Source: Ariolimax columbianus
Taxonomy: Eukaryota > Mollusca > Gastropoda > Stylommatophora > Arionidae
Direction: 5' to 3'
Assembly: GCA_036924085.1 (NCBI GenBank)
Contig: JAVGWX010000009.1
Span: 59,126,331 to 59,190,330 of the forward strand
Length of the DNA stretch: 64,000 bases
How positions within the stretch are numbered: position 1 is the stretch's first letter; each line of letters starts with the position of its first letter. Under the pieces are notes generated by a model that saw nothing but the letters and a program-made list of their open reading frames with translations, was not told the origin of the DNA and did not search any database. Position numbers and translations under genes: made by a program. This document shows positions 54,945 through 64,000 of this stretch, piece by piece.

Positions 54945-56230
54945 TAGCTATTTCAAACGTACAATTTCCATGGTGCATTAAATGTAAAGTTTATTTGTAA
55001 TTGAAATGCTTAATCAAACGTGAATACTTTGTATTTAATTATAAAGTTGTCTATTACATAAAAAATAAGAAAATGTGTGACGGAGAAACAAATCAATGTT
55101 TACATTGTACGGTCTATTTTCCAACTTGATTCTGGATACTGCTATTTATTAATTATTTATTTTGAAAAATATTTATATAATTAGTAAAACAATTTATTGA
55201 TTATTATGATTTAACAAATTTAAGATCCAAAACCCCACTAGAATAAGTGCAATAAATGATGATGTTCGAATTTCGGCACCTTGTTTGACCTCTCCCCTTC
55301 ATATTCAGTCAAGCATCTGGCCCAACTGGTCGCTTAGACAGACTGAGTCTACTATCAGATAAGTTGACCATATTTTCCTTATATGTTGATTTGTTAGCTC
55401 CGTATTGGTGTTCCTGATGAATGCTTATTGGTCGTAACGTAGGATTTGATTGTGTTCTCGTCTCGATGCGGTATCTGACCATACCCATTTTTAAATTTTG
55501 ATTAAACTCAAGCTTAATCAACTTTTCCATTTTTTTTTCATGTTTTTTTCCCTGAGGAGAGAGGGCATGGAGAACGGGTTGGCAGGAGGGGGGGGGGGTA
55601 TTTGAGATGAGTAGTGGGTGGGGATGGGAGATGGGTAGTGATGGTGGCGGGGGGGGTAGATAATGTGTTCGTTTCTGGGGAAGGGGGAGGGGGGACATGG
55701 AGACAGAGATAGCTCTTTGAGGTGGGTACAATGGGCAGGGGGAGGGGGAGTTGGGGTTAATTAAATAACCGGGATTCGGGAGGGGGGAACACGGATAAAG
55801 AGAGGTTTGTTTGAGGTGAAATAGAGCTGGGCATGGGTGATAGTGAGAAGCGGGTGTAATAGATAAGACCTTTCAGATATCGATGCGGGGGGGGGAGGGG
55901 GGGGAGGGGGTTAAGGCTTCTATTGTATGGCGATAGAGAAGGACGAGTTGAGGAGGGGCAGTTGGAGGGACATGGGTAGAGGGTTGCTTGGGTTGAGGAA
56001 GGGAAAAGATCAGCAGGTTGAGTAGAGAAGAGACTACGGGGTTGTCTGGTGGGGATGAACGGTGCGGTGGGGGGGGGGGTGTTTTTAAATTAACTACTTT
56101 TACAATCACACTGGGCATCGTGGAGTTTTTCAAGATGAATACAAGAATTGCATTCTAATTACTTAATTGCAGGTTTATTACACGACATGAATTCTCGCAC
56201 AATGACCGCATTTGCGTTCATCGCAAGGCT
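54945..56230. other. Unassigned region with G-rich tracts
   Basis: An AT-rich part runs to about 55300, then G-rich blocks follow at 55580-55780 and 55885-56090. Pro-rich minus-strand frames (55731-55309 and 56133-55873) arise from these tracts. The non-proline end of the first (LIKLEFNQNLKMGMVRYRIE) has no family I recognise. Confidence 0.45.
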
Positions 56231-56234
56231 TTGT

Positions 56235-56502
56235 GACGAGACATTTGTTTTGTTTTTTTGCGTTCGTCTTATTTCTCTAATCCCCAAGGCGGTGTGCGTT
56301 GCACTGTGGTTTTTATTTTGCGCCTGTCGGCCCACTGCATCCGACTGTAGCATTCATTTTATGTAAGAGTCTGCTCCCTACTGCATTTTTGAAGGGTTTG
56401 CTTTTCCGGGGTAACGATCGGTGCTGTGATGGGGAGTGTATCCAACACCTTCGGCTTGTGAGCCGTGCCACTTAACCACTAGGCCACGCAGACGAGACAT
56501 TT
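56235..56502 (-). mobile_element. SINE family A, copy 7, 12-bp TSD
   Basis: The body is 56247-56490. Perfect gacgagacattt repeats lie at 56235-56246 and 56491-56502. All landmarks of the family are present in inverted order. Confidence 0.92.
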
Positions 56503-56715
56503 AACGTTCATCGTGCAGTACAACTTGGACAATAGGTCAATGGAAAGGTATGAGAAGCAGTGGAAAGAGTGATTGACAGGTTGATTAGCGAGTTGAGGGT
56601 CAGGTTGGGGGGCAGAAGAAATGGATGGGTTGAGGAGAAAGTGACAGGCGCAGGGAAGAGTTGGTTAAAGTGGTGTGAGACACGCAGGTATGAAGGCGAG
56701 AAGGGTGTGCAACGG

Positions 56716-57505
56716 GGATGTGAGGATTGAGACAGGTGCAGGAAGATTGAGACAGGTGCAGGAAGATTGAGACAGGTGCAGGAAGATTGAGACAGGTGCA
56801 GGAAGGATGTGAGGATTGAGACAGGTGCAGGAAGATTGAGACAGGTGCAGGAAGATTGAGACAGGCGCAGGAAGGGTGTGAGGATTGAGACAGGTGCAGG
56901 AAGGTTGAGACAGGTGCAGGAAGGTTGAGACAGGTGCAGGAAGGTTGAGACAGGTGCAGGAAGGGTGTGAGGATTGAGACAGGTGCAGGAAGATTGAGAC
57001 AGGTGCAGGAAGATTGAGACAGGTGCAGGAAGATTGAGACAGGTGCAGGAAGGTTGAGACAGGTGCAGGAAGGTTGAAACAGGTGCAGGAAGATTGAAAC
57101 AGGTGCAGGAAGGTTGAGACAGGTGCAGGAAGGTTGAGACAGGTGCAGGAAGATTGAAACAGGTGCAGGAAGGTTGAGACAGGTGCAGGAAGGTTGAGAC
57201 AGGTGCAGGAAGGTTGAGACAGGTGCAGGAAGGTTGAGACAGGTGCAGGAAGATTGAAACAGGTGCAGGAAGATTGAAACAGGTGCAGGAAGGTTGAGAC
57301 AGGTGCAGGAAGATTGAAACAGGTGCAGGAAGGTTGAGACAGGTGCAGGAAGGTTGAGACAGGTGCAGGAAGGTTGAGACAGGTGCAGGAAGGTTGAGAC
57401 AGGTGCAGGAAGGTTGAGACAGGTGCAGGAAGGTTGAGACAGGTGCAGGAAGGTTGAGACAGGTGCAGGAAGGTTGAGACAGGTGCCGGAAGGATGTGAG
57501 GATTT
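56716..57505. repeat. 20-bp minisatellite, about 37 copies
   Basis: The unit is aggaaggttgagacaggtgc, with g/a alternatives at two positions. Three interruptions of the form ggatgtgagg or gggtgtgagg occur in the left third, and one ends the array. Confidence 0.95.
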
Positions 57506-57559
57506 TAAAAAATAATTACGTTTTCAATTATCGCTGGCAGCACTGGGTACTTCATCTAA

Positions 57560-57835
57560 AGTGTTTGTATGTATGTGTATATGTGTGTACATACATACAC
57601 ACACACACACACGCACGCGCGCACACACGCACACAAATACACACATACATACACGCATACATACATACACGCATACATACATACATACACACACACACGC
57701 ACGCGCGCACACACGCACACAAATACACACATACATACACGCATACACACATACATACACGCATACATACATACATACACACACATACACACACGCCAAT
57801 ATATACTCACAAACACACACACGTTTCCAGGTTTC
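57560..57835. repeat. (CA)n/(CATA)n/(CACG)n microsatellite
   Basis: A compound tract of about 270 bp. It contains two near-identical blocks of about 100 bp (acacgcacgcgcgcacacacg at about 57608 and 57697). Thr-His and Cys-Val frames through it are artefacts. Confidence 0.93.
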
Positions 57836-58340
57836 CATATTTTGTCTGTAGAGCAGATGGCAATGACATTATGAGATTCCTGCATGTTGTATCACTACAT
57901 ATATCTTGAGCGCCTATTGATTGTCACCATTGTTTTCCCAATGTTATTCAGAAAGAGCGACAAATATCGATGACAGATGTTTGAATAATGCACATCAATC
58001 TAGTTAGGTTTCTCCTCAATCATATGCACATAATCCGAGCGCTGTTCGTAATATTCAACATGGCGCAGTATATTCAGATTTGGCAGTATGCATGTTGCGG
58101 TTATGTTGTATGTTCAGGGTGTACGCAATGAGAAACAGTCCTAGAGAAAAAGGACATTTGTATTCAATGTAAATAAGGTTGATGAATCCAGGTCTGCTTC
58201 ATTAGTTCTTAGTAAGGGATTTGGGGGGGGGGGGGGGGGTGTGGGGGTGGGGGGATCTGGGAGCGGGGGAGGTGATACAACCACTGCACAATAATTTTTG
58301 TAAGAGGCTCCAAAACATGGGCGGTCTTATTGGTGGATCG
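57836..58340. other. Unassigned spacer with G-run
   Basis: Nothing recognised. A G-tract lies at 58222-58253. Confidence 0.4.
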
Positions 58341-58615
58341 TAGAGCGTACAGCCTAGTCAAAATTGAGCTGGCTTGCTGGACTGGGATTAAAGCATGCCA
58401 GTTCACCGGACAAACAGACACAAAACGCTGAGTCGTTGTTCGTGCCTGATACGGCCGCTCCTCTAATCGTCCCAGTTGTAAATGGGTACCTGATTATACG
58501 TTGGGGAAAGTAGAAACAGCAAGGAAGGGATCTGCCCCCCCCCCCCCCCCCCCATCTCACATAGGCTGCGGCTTAGTACATGAAGAGTAATAAGAGTAAT
58601 TAGCACCGCCTCTCT
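58340..58615 (+). mobile_element. SINE family C, copy 2
   Basis: gtcccagttgtaaatgggta (about 58468) and ggggaaagtagaaacagcaa, followed by a C-run and atctcacataggctgcgg, match the body of the 13.3-kb copy. The tRNA-like head is not clear. Confidence 0.65.
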
Positions 58616-58759
58616 ATCTTCGACCGTTTCCTGCCTCTTTTAAGGCGTCCTGGCGGCCAGCTTCTTTATGTGTATGTGGAAAGCTGGGTTGGAAAAGACC
58701 ACACCTCTCAAGGAGTCGTCCCCGAGATCGCATGCCTACAAGAACAACAGAGAACAGCC

Positions 58760-58935
58760 ACAAATTAATTAAAGAAATGTCCAGATTAGATACTAAGAAA
58801 TATTTGTATTGTCAGAAAGTAGTGAATGTTTAGAAAGCATTGCTAGAGGAAATAGCGGAGGCAGGGTCAATTTATACATTCAAGAATAGATTGGATACGC
58901 ATTGTTTTTATATCAATGAAGTAAAAAAAACTGAT
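58760..58935 (+). pseudogene. LINE extreme C-terminus fragment
   Basis: The plus strand reads MSRLDTKKYLYCQKVVNV, a stop, ALLEEIAEAGSIYTFKNRLD. The form R.VN.WN.LPEEVV.A.S...FKNRLD is the usual last segment of CR1/L2-like proteins. One stop interrupts it. Confidence 0.65.
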
Positions 58936-59337
58936 TGAATACAGGCTCTGGAGAATCTGCGAAACCAGTATAAGGACTTTAAGTTAAGTAAGAAGAGGTG
59001 AGACTAAAACAGTTGACACGCGTGTATATTTGAATATTTGCATCAATCAGTAAGCTAGCGAAATATTTTGCTCCTACACAAAATTACAACCATCATGTCA
59101 GACATCAATTGTTCCTTGCTCGTACAACATCGTAGTCTGATTGTCAGGAACAAACGAGTTTATTCAAACAATAGTTTTGTAATCGACACGGTAGTGAATC
59201 CGTTTAACATCTTCTGCTTAGGAAAACTTATTTAGCATTGACGTAATTCTGCTGGACAAATGTATTTCAAAGCTGGTAGGAAAAGAAGTGTGCATACTTG
59301 TTTATAAATACCTTACTTTAACGTTATTTAAGCTATT

Positions 59338-60076
59338 TATATACGAGGGTCGTTCAAGTCAAAACTGGACTTTTTTTGTAAGGAAAAAAAAAAGTTTTTT
59401 TTTTTTTAAGTATTCAAAATGCCATTTATTTTTGAATAGAATCTCCTGCAACCTTTATGCATTTATTCGAGCGATCAAGTAATGCTTGAAAAGTTTTAGC
59501 ATAGAAAGATTTCTCAGTATGTTTGAACCAATCCAGGACAGCATGTTTCACTTCTTCATCAGGGCTGAAATGCTGACCTCCCATGAATCTTTTAAGAGGT
59601 CCAAACTGGTATAAATCGCTTGGAGCGAAATCTGGGCTGTAAGGTGGATGTGCCAATACCTTCCAGCCGAGTGCTGCAGATGGCACATTGTGCGGTGAAC
59701 CGTATGAGGTCGAGTGCAATCTTGCAGGAGCAGGCTACCATTTGTGATCTGTCCAGGCCGGTTATGCACATTATTCAAAATGCGTATGTTCTTTTCACTG
59801 TTGATAATGGCACAACGGTGTAGGCAGTTTCCGCAGGTTTCACGCTTTCTTTTATAAAAAAAAAAGCGTCATCACAACACGCTGTTCTATGGCAGCACTA
59901 ACAGTGTCGTCCGCCATTTTTATTTATATGCCACATGACTGACCCATAGCAAGTAGGCCACTCAGCAGTAATAGAACACATGTGGCCCTAACTAGTGATT
60001 GTAGTTTCAGAACACTATAACCCATTCAGGCAGATCTAGAACAAAAAGTTAGGGTTTGATTTGAACGCCCATGCAT
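59338..60076 (-). mobile_element. Internally deleted mariner element
   Basis: The left end tatacgagggtcgttcaag and the inverted right end (ending gggtttgatttgaacgcccatgca.) form imperfect terminal inverted repeats of about 30-40 bp beside TA. The element is about 740 bp against about 1.3 kb for intact mariners. The two transposase termini are present but the middle is missing, so it is non-autonomous. Confidence 0.82.
59426..59917 (-). pseudogene. mariner transposase with central deletion
   Basis: The putative start is the ATG whose complement is at 59915-59917, giving MADDTVSAAIEQRVVM. After a poly-T/A length change it continues to about 59800, where the catalytic core has been deleted. The C-terminal piece (59719-59426) holds HPPYSPDFAPSDLYQFGPLK with the third catalytic Asp region. 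A further frame change separates ..LQDCTRPHTVH from it. It is inactive. Confidence 0.8.
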
Positions 60077-60350
60077 ATACAGAGTGCCCCAAAATAATGT
60101 TCACACTTTTTTAACGTTAATAACTCGAACATAAATAATAGGAAGAGTGAACTATGTTTTATACCTTAAAGTTAAAGGTTTTATTCAAAATGATGACATT
60201 GTCAGTAATACATCATCTGCAACGCCGTAGAATAGATCGAACATCAGATACGGTTTCCGTTGGAAACCACTCACGATATTCAAGACGCCTATCTGGGTCG
60301 TCCTCTCATAGCATGAAGCAATCTATGAATGTAGGGCTTACACTTTGATT
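60077..60350. other. Possible second DNA-transposon end
   Basis: agagtgccccaaaataatgt at 60080 resembles a DNA-transposon terminus. The minus strand downstream reads RREYREWFPTETVSDV-like text (about 60290-60230), which looks transposase-like. The evidence is thin. Confidence 0.35.
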
Positions 60351-60596
60351 GCACTAACATATGATGGCCACTTCTTGACTTGCTAACACCTGACTCAAGC
60401 GAAGCTTGGTCCGTGGGGACCTTGTGAAAGTCTGCAACATTTTCGCACTTATTTCGTCCGTTTTGGTTCTGTTCCTGCCGCACCATCCCTTCTTCACATC
60501 ACACGCACTTCCTTCCCTCTCAAGCTTGTCACCTAATTTCGTAATTGTTAAACGGGACGGTGGCGCATTATCGAATTCTGTCCGCCATCATATCTA

Positions 60597-60690
60597 CACT
60601 GGGCCGACATACGCAAAATAAAAACCACAGTGCAACGCACACCGCCTTTGGGGTTAGAGAAATAAGGCGAACACAAGGAAAAAAAATATA
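60597..60690 (+). mobile_element. SINE family A, 3' end only
   Basis: gggccgacatacgcaaaata through cagtgcaacgcacaccgcc and gagaaataaggcgaacac, then an A-rich tail. The tRNA head and centre are missing. Confidence 0.8.
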
Positions 60691-61015
60691 TATTCTCACA
60701 TTTCAAAACATACTTTAAAATCCACTTACATAACTCGAAAAAAATTTTATTTCACTCTGCCATTTTGTCAAGCATACTTATCCCTTCGCCTGGAAACCAA
60801 AAACAGCGGAATGACTACACGTGCTAGCACACATTCAACGTAGACGTTACAGCGCCAAATACAAACCGTACATACTCGGTGTATATTTAAAAAAAAAGGC
60901 AAAGGCCGCTGTCCATCGTAGACGATGATGGCATAGTTAATTTTGCAAGCACTATTTTTAGTAAGGATTAACTGTGCTACTTTTTATCCTCACTCTCTCG
61001 TCTCGTGCCGCCCGA
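60691..61015. other. Unassigned spacer
   Basis: Nothing recognised. Confidence 0.4.
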
Positions 61016-61830
61016 CCACAGTGGCCAGACAGGCCTTGACATGGGATCAACAGTTGTTGTTTGCGAATGCCCACAATGAGTAGGTTACTCTTTTGTGCGC
61101 CCTGAAAAGGACGTTAAGTGGTAGGTTGCAGTAGCTTTCCTCACATCTCAATCGTGCTGATGAAGGTGGACCGAGGTTCTCCATGTGATTGTGCTCTGCT
61201 TGGCTTCAGCTGCGCGTCACTCACTACTAAGGGGATTACGTCGATCCCTCACCTCATTAACCAGGCTGCCATGAAAACAGTCCGTTTTCAGGGAGGCACT
61301 AGGAAACCGAATTGAGGGTCTTGTCCAGTATGTTTTTCCTGAAACTGACTAACATGTCTGATTAGTATATTTTGCCTGAACCTGACTAACATGTCTGATC
61401 AGTATGTTTTGCCTGACCCTGACTAACATGTCTGATCAGTATGTTTTGCCTGACCCTGACTAACAAGTCTGATCAGTATGTTTTGCCTGACCCTGACTAA
61501 CAAGTCTGATCAGTATGTTTTGCCTGACCCTGACTAACAAGTCTGATCAGTATGTTTTGCCTGACCCTGACTAACATGTCTGATCAGTATATTTTGCCCG
61601 ACCAGACGTTAGTCTTTCCCCCCCCCCCCCCGCCCCCCCCCCCCCCCCACCCCCCTGGGATCAACAGTGAAAAAGAAAGAAAGAAGACTAAGGAAAAACA
61701 GAGAAGAAACTGAAAGTGAACTTCGGTCCATTTATATCTACTTAAGAGAGACAGAAAGGGCATCTTCAAGATCAAACTTGCTGGAGGAGACTTGGCAGTG
61801 GCAAATGTCCCGAAATGAGTGATGATGATT
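61015..61830 (+). pseudogene. LINE C-terminal tail split by retroposon D
   Basis: gtggccagacaggccttgac at 61021 matches the tail at 18.33 kb (VARQ.LTW.). The match resumes after the D insertion with gtgaaaaagaaagaaagaag and homologues of the 18.4-18.5 kb part (gagagacagaaagggcatct, gatcaaacttgctggagga). It was eroded before and after the split. Confidence 0.7.
61042..61668 (-). mobile_element. Retroposon family D, 7-unit copy, 13-bp TSD
   Basis: The body is 61055-61655. Perfect tgggatcaacagt repeats lie at 61042-61054 and 61656-61668. In sense (minus) order: a G-run 5' end (C-tract at 61619-61655), aaagactaacgtctggtcgg, seven 37-bp units (61600-61330), the core, and a caaacaaca tail. This copy proves that D inserts with a TSD like a retroposon. 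Confidence 0.92.
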
Positions 61831-61877
61831 TGACTACCACTACCAGAATCAGACACTCATTGGGCTTCTCGGTAGAT

Positions 61878-62224
61878 AAGATCAGATGAGTTATCAATAT
61901 GTTGAACAGCGCAAGAGCTGCTGCAGTCAGCGAATCAAAGCCGACTGCTAGCATCAGAGCCCGCAAACCAGAGCTGCCTAGACCCTTCTGCACCTCCACA
62001 CGGTGATCCGGGACAACAGGATGCAGCTGAGCAGAATGGCTAAGGAGAAGAGATCAAAGAAGGAAGACTAACCTGATACCCAAAAATGTTACTCATGCTG
62101 GTCGGATGTGTCAGACCGCTAGGTATAAATATTGCAAATCCATTCTCTGAATAACACCCTGCTACTTGCAAAGTCCTTATCAGGGCTTGGTAGTGGGAGT
62201 TTGAGAAAAAAGAAGATCAGATGA
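61878..62224 (+). mobile_element. Retroposon family B, copy 5, 12-bp TSD
   Basis: The body is 61890-62212. Perfect aagatcagatga repeats lie at 61878-61889 and 62213-62224. The sequence is diverged (catgctggtcggatgtgtca in the centre). Confidence 0.88.
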
Positions 62225-62509
62225 AATAATGACAGGATGATGGATGTCCAGCAACTGTTCCTTAGTTGAAAAGGATGTTCTCATAAACATCATGTGCAAA
62301 TGACCCAACGTTACTCCAGGTTTCCTTTACATGTCTGTGGCTGCCTGTGGTTTCTGGATGTGGTCATTGTGTAGATAGGACTTGACACTTCCAGTCAAGT
62401 AAGTCAAGCAGTCTGCCCAGACAGCTTGGGTCTGTCATGGTTACTGTTCATGAACACGGTTGATGGCAGAGTCTCAGGTTGCATACAGGACAGATGGGAT
62501 GGAAGAGAT

Positions 62510-63060
62510 GTGTCTTAGCCACGTATTGCGTGGATGGCTTCAAAGCAGATGACTCCATGAAGAATACGGTCTTTTCCCACCCCTAATTTCCAAAGACGGA
62601 TAAGTCTGGATGTCTTGAAAAAGACAGTCCACATGGCCGAAGAGAGACGACATCGATCCAGCACTGAAGAAAGGTTCTTGAGTTGAGTCAGTTGGGCGAC
62701 ATCAGTGTTAGCAACCAGTTCCTACCAGTGGACTCCAACGATTCGTCGTTGGCTGTATATGTGGAAGACCTCATGCCGCTTCTGATCTCACTGAAAGACC
62801 ACACATGTTTCAGAGCCATACAAAAGAATTGGAATGGCACATGATTTGTAGAGGCACAATTTGGTTTCCAGAGAGAACCTCTGGTGGGCCCAGACTCTGA
62901 GCAAAGAGTTTATGGATGATGATGCAACGTCGATTCTACCAGCAATGTCTGGGTTACTACATCCATCAGAAGTCTGTCTGTTGCCGGAGTTGATACTTCA
63001 GACTATTTTTTCAAGTAATGTCTCGCAGATGTTCTGTAAGGTTGTCGTTGAAGTCATCCA
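62510..63060 (-). pseudogene. LINE post-RT remnant
   Basis: The minus strand reads RIDVASSSINSLLRVWAHQRFSL (about 62935-62870), KSCAIPILLYGSETC (about 62845-62800), a stop, DQKRHEVFHIYSQRRIVGV, and finally RCRLSSAMW. This is the segment after the RT catalytic core in many LINEs. The long plus-strand frame at 62861-63103 is its shadow. Confidence 0.75.
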
Positions 63061-63127
63061 TGCAAAGTTAATTCAACTCTTGATTACGTTTCATTTGTGG
63101 TAGGTTACAGGTATTTTCCTTACATCC

Positions 63128-63385
63128 CAAGGCGTACTCGTTTTTGTGTTCGTCTTATTTCTCTATTCCCCACGGCGGTGTGCGTTGCACTGTTTTTATT
63201 TTGAGCCTGTTGGTCCAGTGCATCCGACTTCATCATGCATTTTATGTATGGTTCTGCTTCTTCCTGCATTTTCTAAGGGTTTGGTTCCCCGGCGTAACGA
63301 CCGGTACTGTGATTGGAGAGCGAAACCAGCACCTTTGGGTTGTGACCCGTGTCACTTAGCCACTAGCCCACACCGTCCCCTCCAA
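63128..63385 (-). mobile_element. SINE family A, copy 8
   Basis: Inverted landmarks are cttatttctctattccccac, gcatccgacttcatcatgca, ccccggcgtaacgaccgg and gtgacccgtgtcacttagcc. The TSD is not clear. Confidence 0.82.
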
Positions 63386-63439
63386 AGCATAGTTAAGAAA
63401 TTGGACCAGTGTAATCCTAGCTGTAGTGTAATGTGAGTT

Positions 63440-63575
63440 TCCCTAGTAAGGTCACTATTGTGAGGGCTTAGTGTTGACCCCCACGTTGTTAGCCAGACTG
63501 CTGTGACGAAGCATGTTTTCAAGGAACCTGTTGGAAGACATGAAGTGGGATCTTGGTCAGCACATCACAGCTGCT
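63440..63575 (-). mobile_element. Retroposon family D, partial
   Basis: cgttgttagccagactgctg, aaggaacctgttggaagaca and gtgggatcttggtcagcac follow the D core of the 50.6 and 54.7 kb copies. Both ends are missing. Confidence 0.6.
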
Positions 63576-64000
63576 CCTCATTCTTCTCTTCACTTCCCAG
63601 ATCTGGCAAGTAAACATGTTATAGTTACTTAACACAGTAGGGTCCTTTCTAGGTTTCAGAAGAAATAATTGATAGCTATGAAGCCAGTCTTCTGGCTATT
63701 TGGTTGTATGTATAGTGATTTGCAACAGGACAACAATTGGGAATCATGACCCAAGTGGACCCTCCCCATTTAAAGAGTCAGAAAGATAAAGAGGCTGAAG
63801 CATCTACTTAAAAAGGAAAGGAGGGATAGAGAGAGAGAGAGAAGACAACTTTAGAAGATTAGATTACCTTTCGTGTCACTGTTTGGGAGCCCCTCATTCA
63901 TTTCTAATACCCACTCCCTTAATATGTCTAATATGGCAATGAAAAGATAATGTTGACTGTTGATAAAAACTTTCATATAAATTTTGTTTACAAATAATCA
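63576..64000. other. Unassigned spacer
   Basis: Nothing recognised, apart from a short (GA)n run at 63828-63842. Confidence 0.4.

Noticed and set aside
55309..55731. 140-codon proline-rich minus-strand frame as a gene
   Set aside because: The proline part comes from G-runs. The remainder has no recognised domain and no support.
57496..57909. Thr/His-rich and Cys/Val-rich frames
   Set aside because: Translation of a (CA)n/(CATA)n microsatellite.

Overview
This window looks like repeat-dense, gene-poor nuclear DNA from a gastropod mollusc. The evidence is a degraded 18S rRNA copy of mollusc type at 29.6-30.9 kb, tRNA-derived SINEs with mollusc-like bodies, and remnants of many non-LTR retrotransposon (LINE) families, mariner, Tc1 and P-element transposons. 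There are also about a dozen minisatellites. I found no convincing host protein-coding gene and no tRNA gene. Nearly every long open frame is either a decayed transposon protein or a by-product of a tandem repeat. The host assignment rests on remembered rRNA and repeat sequences and is inference.

Layout. 0-13 kb: retroposon B, LINE tails on both strands, SINE A, retroposon D with an internal minisatellite, a 27-bp minisatellite, and a truncated RNase H-type LINE (copy 3). 13-21 kb: SINE C, a decayed LINE, SINE A copies, a mariner N-terminal remnant and a (GTT)n-rich block. 21-28 kb: a 35-bp minisatellite, LINE copy 2, a 43-bp minisatellite, further LINE tails and retroposon D. 28.9-36.2 kb: an old LINE split by one 7.0-kb insertion. 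That insertion carries, in one orientation, a 5'ETS-like stretch, the first two thirds of 18S rRNA, and a nearly complete LINE ending in (GAA)n (copy 1). 37-50 kb: more LINEs (one with a reverse transcriptase motif repeated six times in frame), a second small 18S snippet, minisatellites, D copies and LINE copy 4. 51-55 kb: a P-element transposase fossil interrupted by two SINE A copies and one retroposon B, next to a Tc1 remnant inside a long inverted repeat. 55-64 kb: G-rich tracts, a 20-bp minisatellite, a CA/CATA block, an internally deleted mariner, and D, B, SINE A and LINE remnants.

How the parts fit together. The LINEs presumably supplied the enzymes that moved SINE A, B and D. Many non-autonomous copies are bracketed by 11-14 bp target-site duplications (TSDs), which lets the order of insertion be read directly. 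The most striking object is the 28,996-36,001 insertion. Its 9-bp TSD, in frame with the split host LINE, shows that the rRNA segment and the LINE entered together. The simplest reading is retroposition of a transcript that began in the rDNA 5'ETS and ran into a LINE sitting inside the 18S gene.
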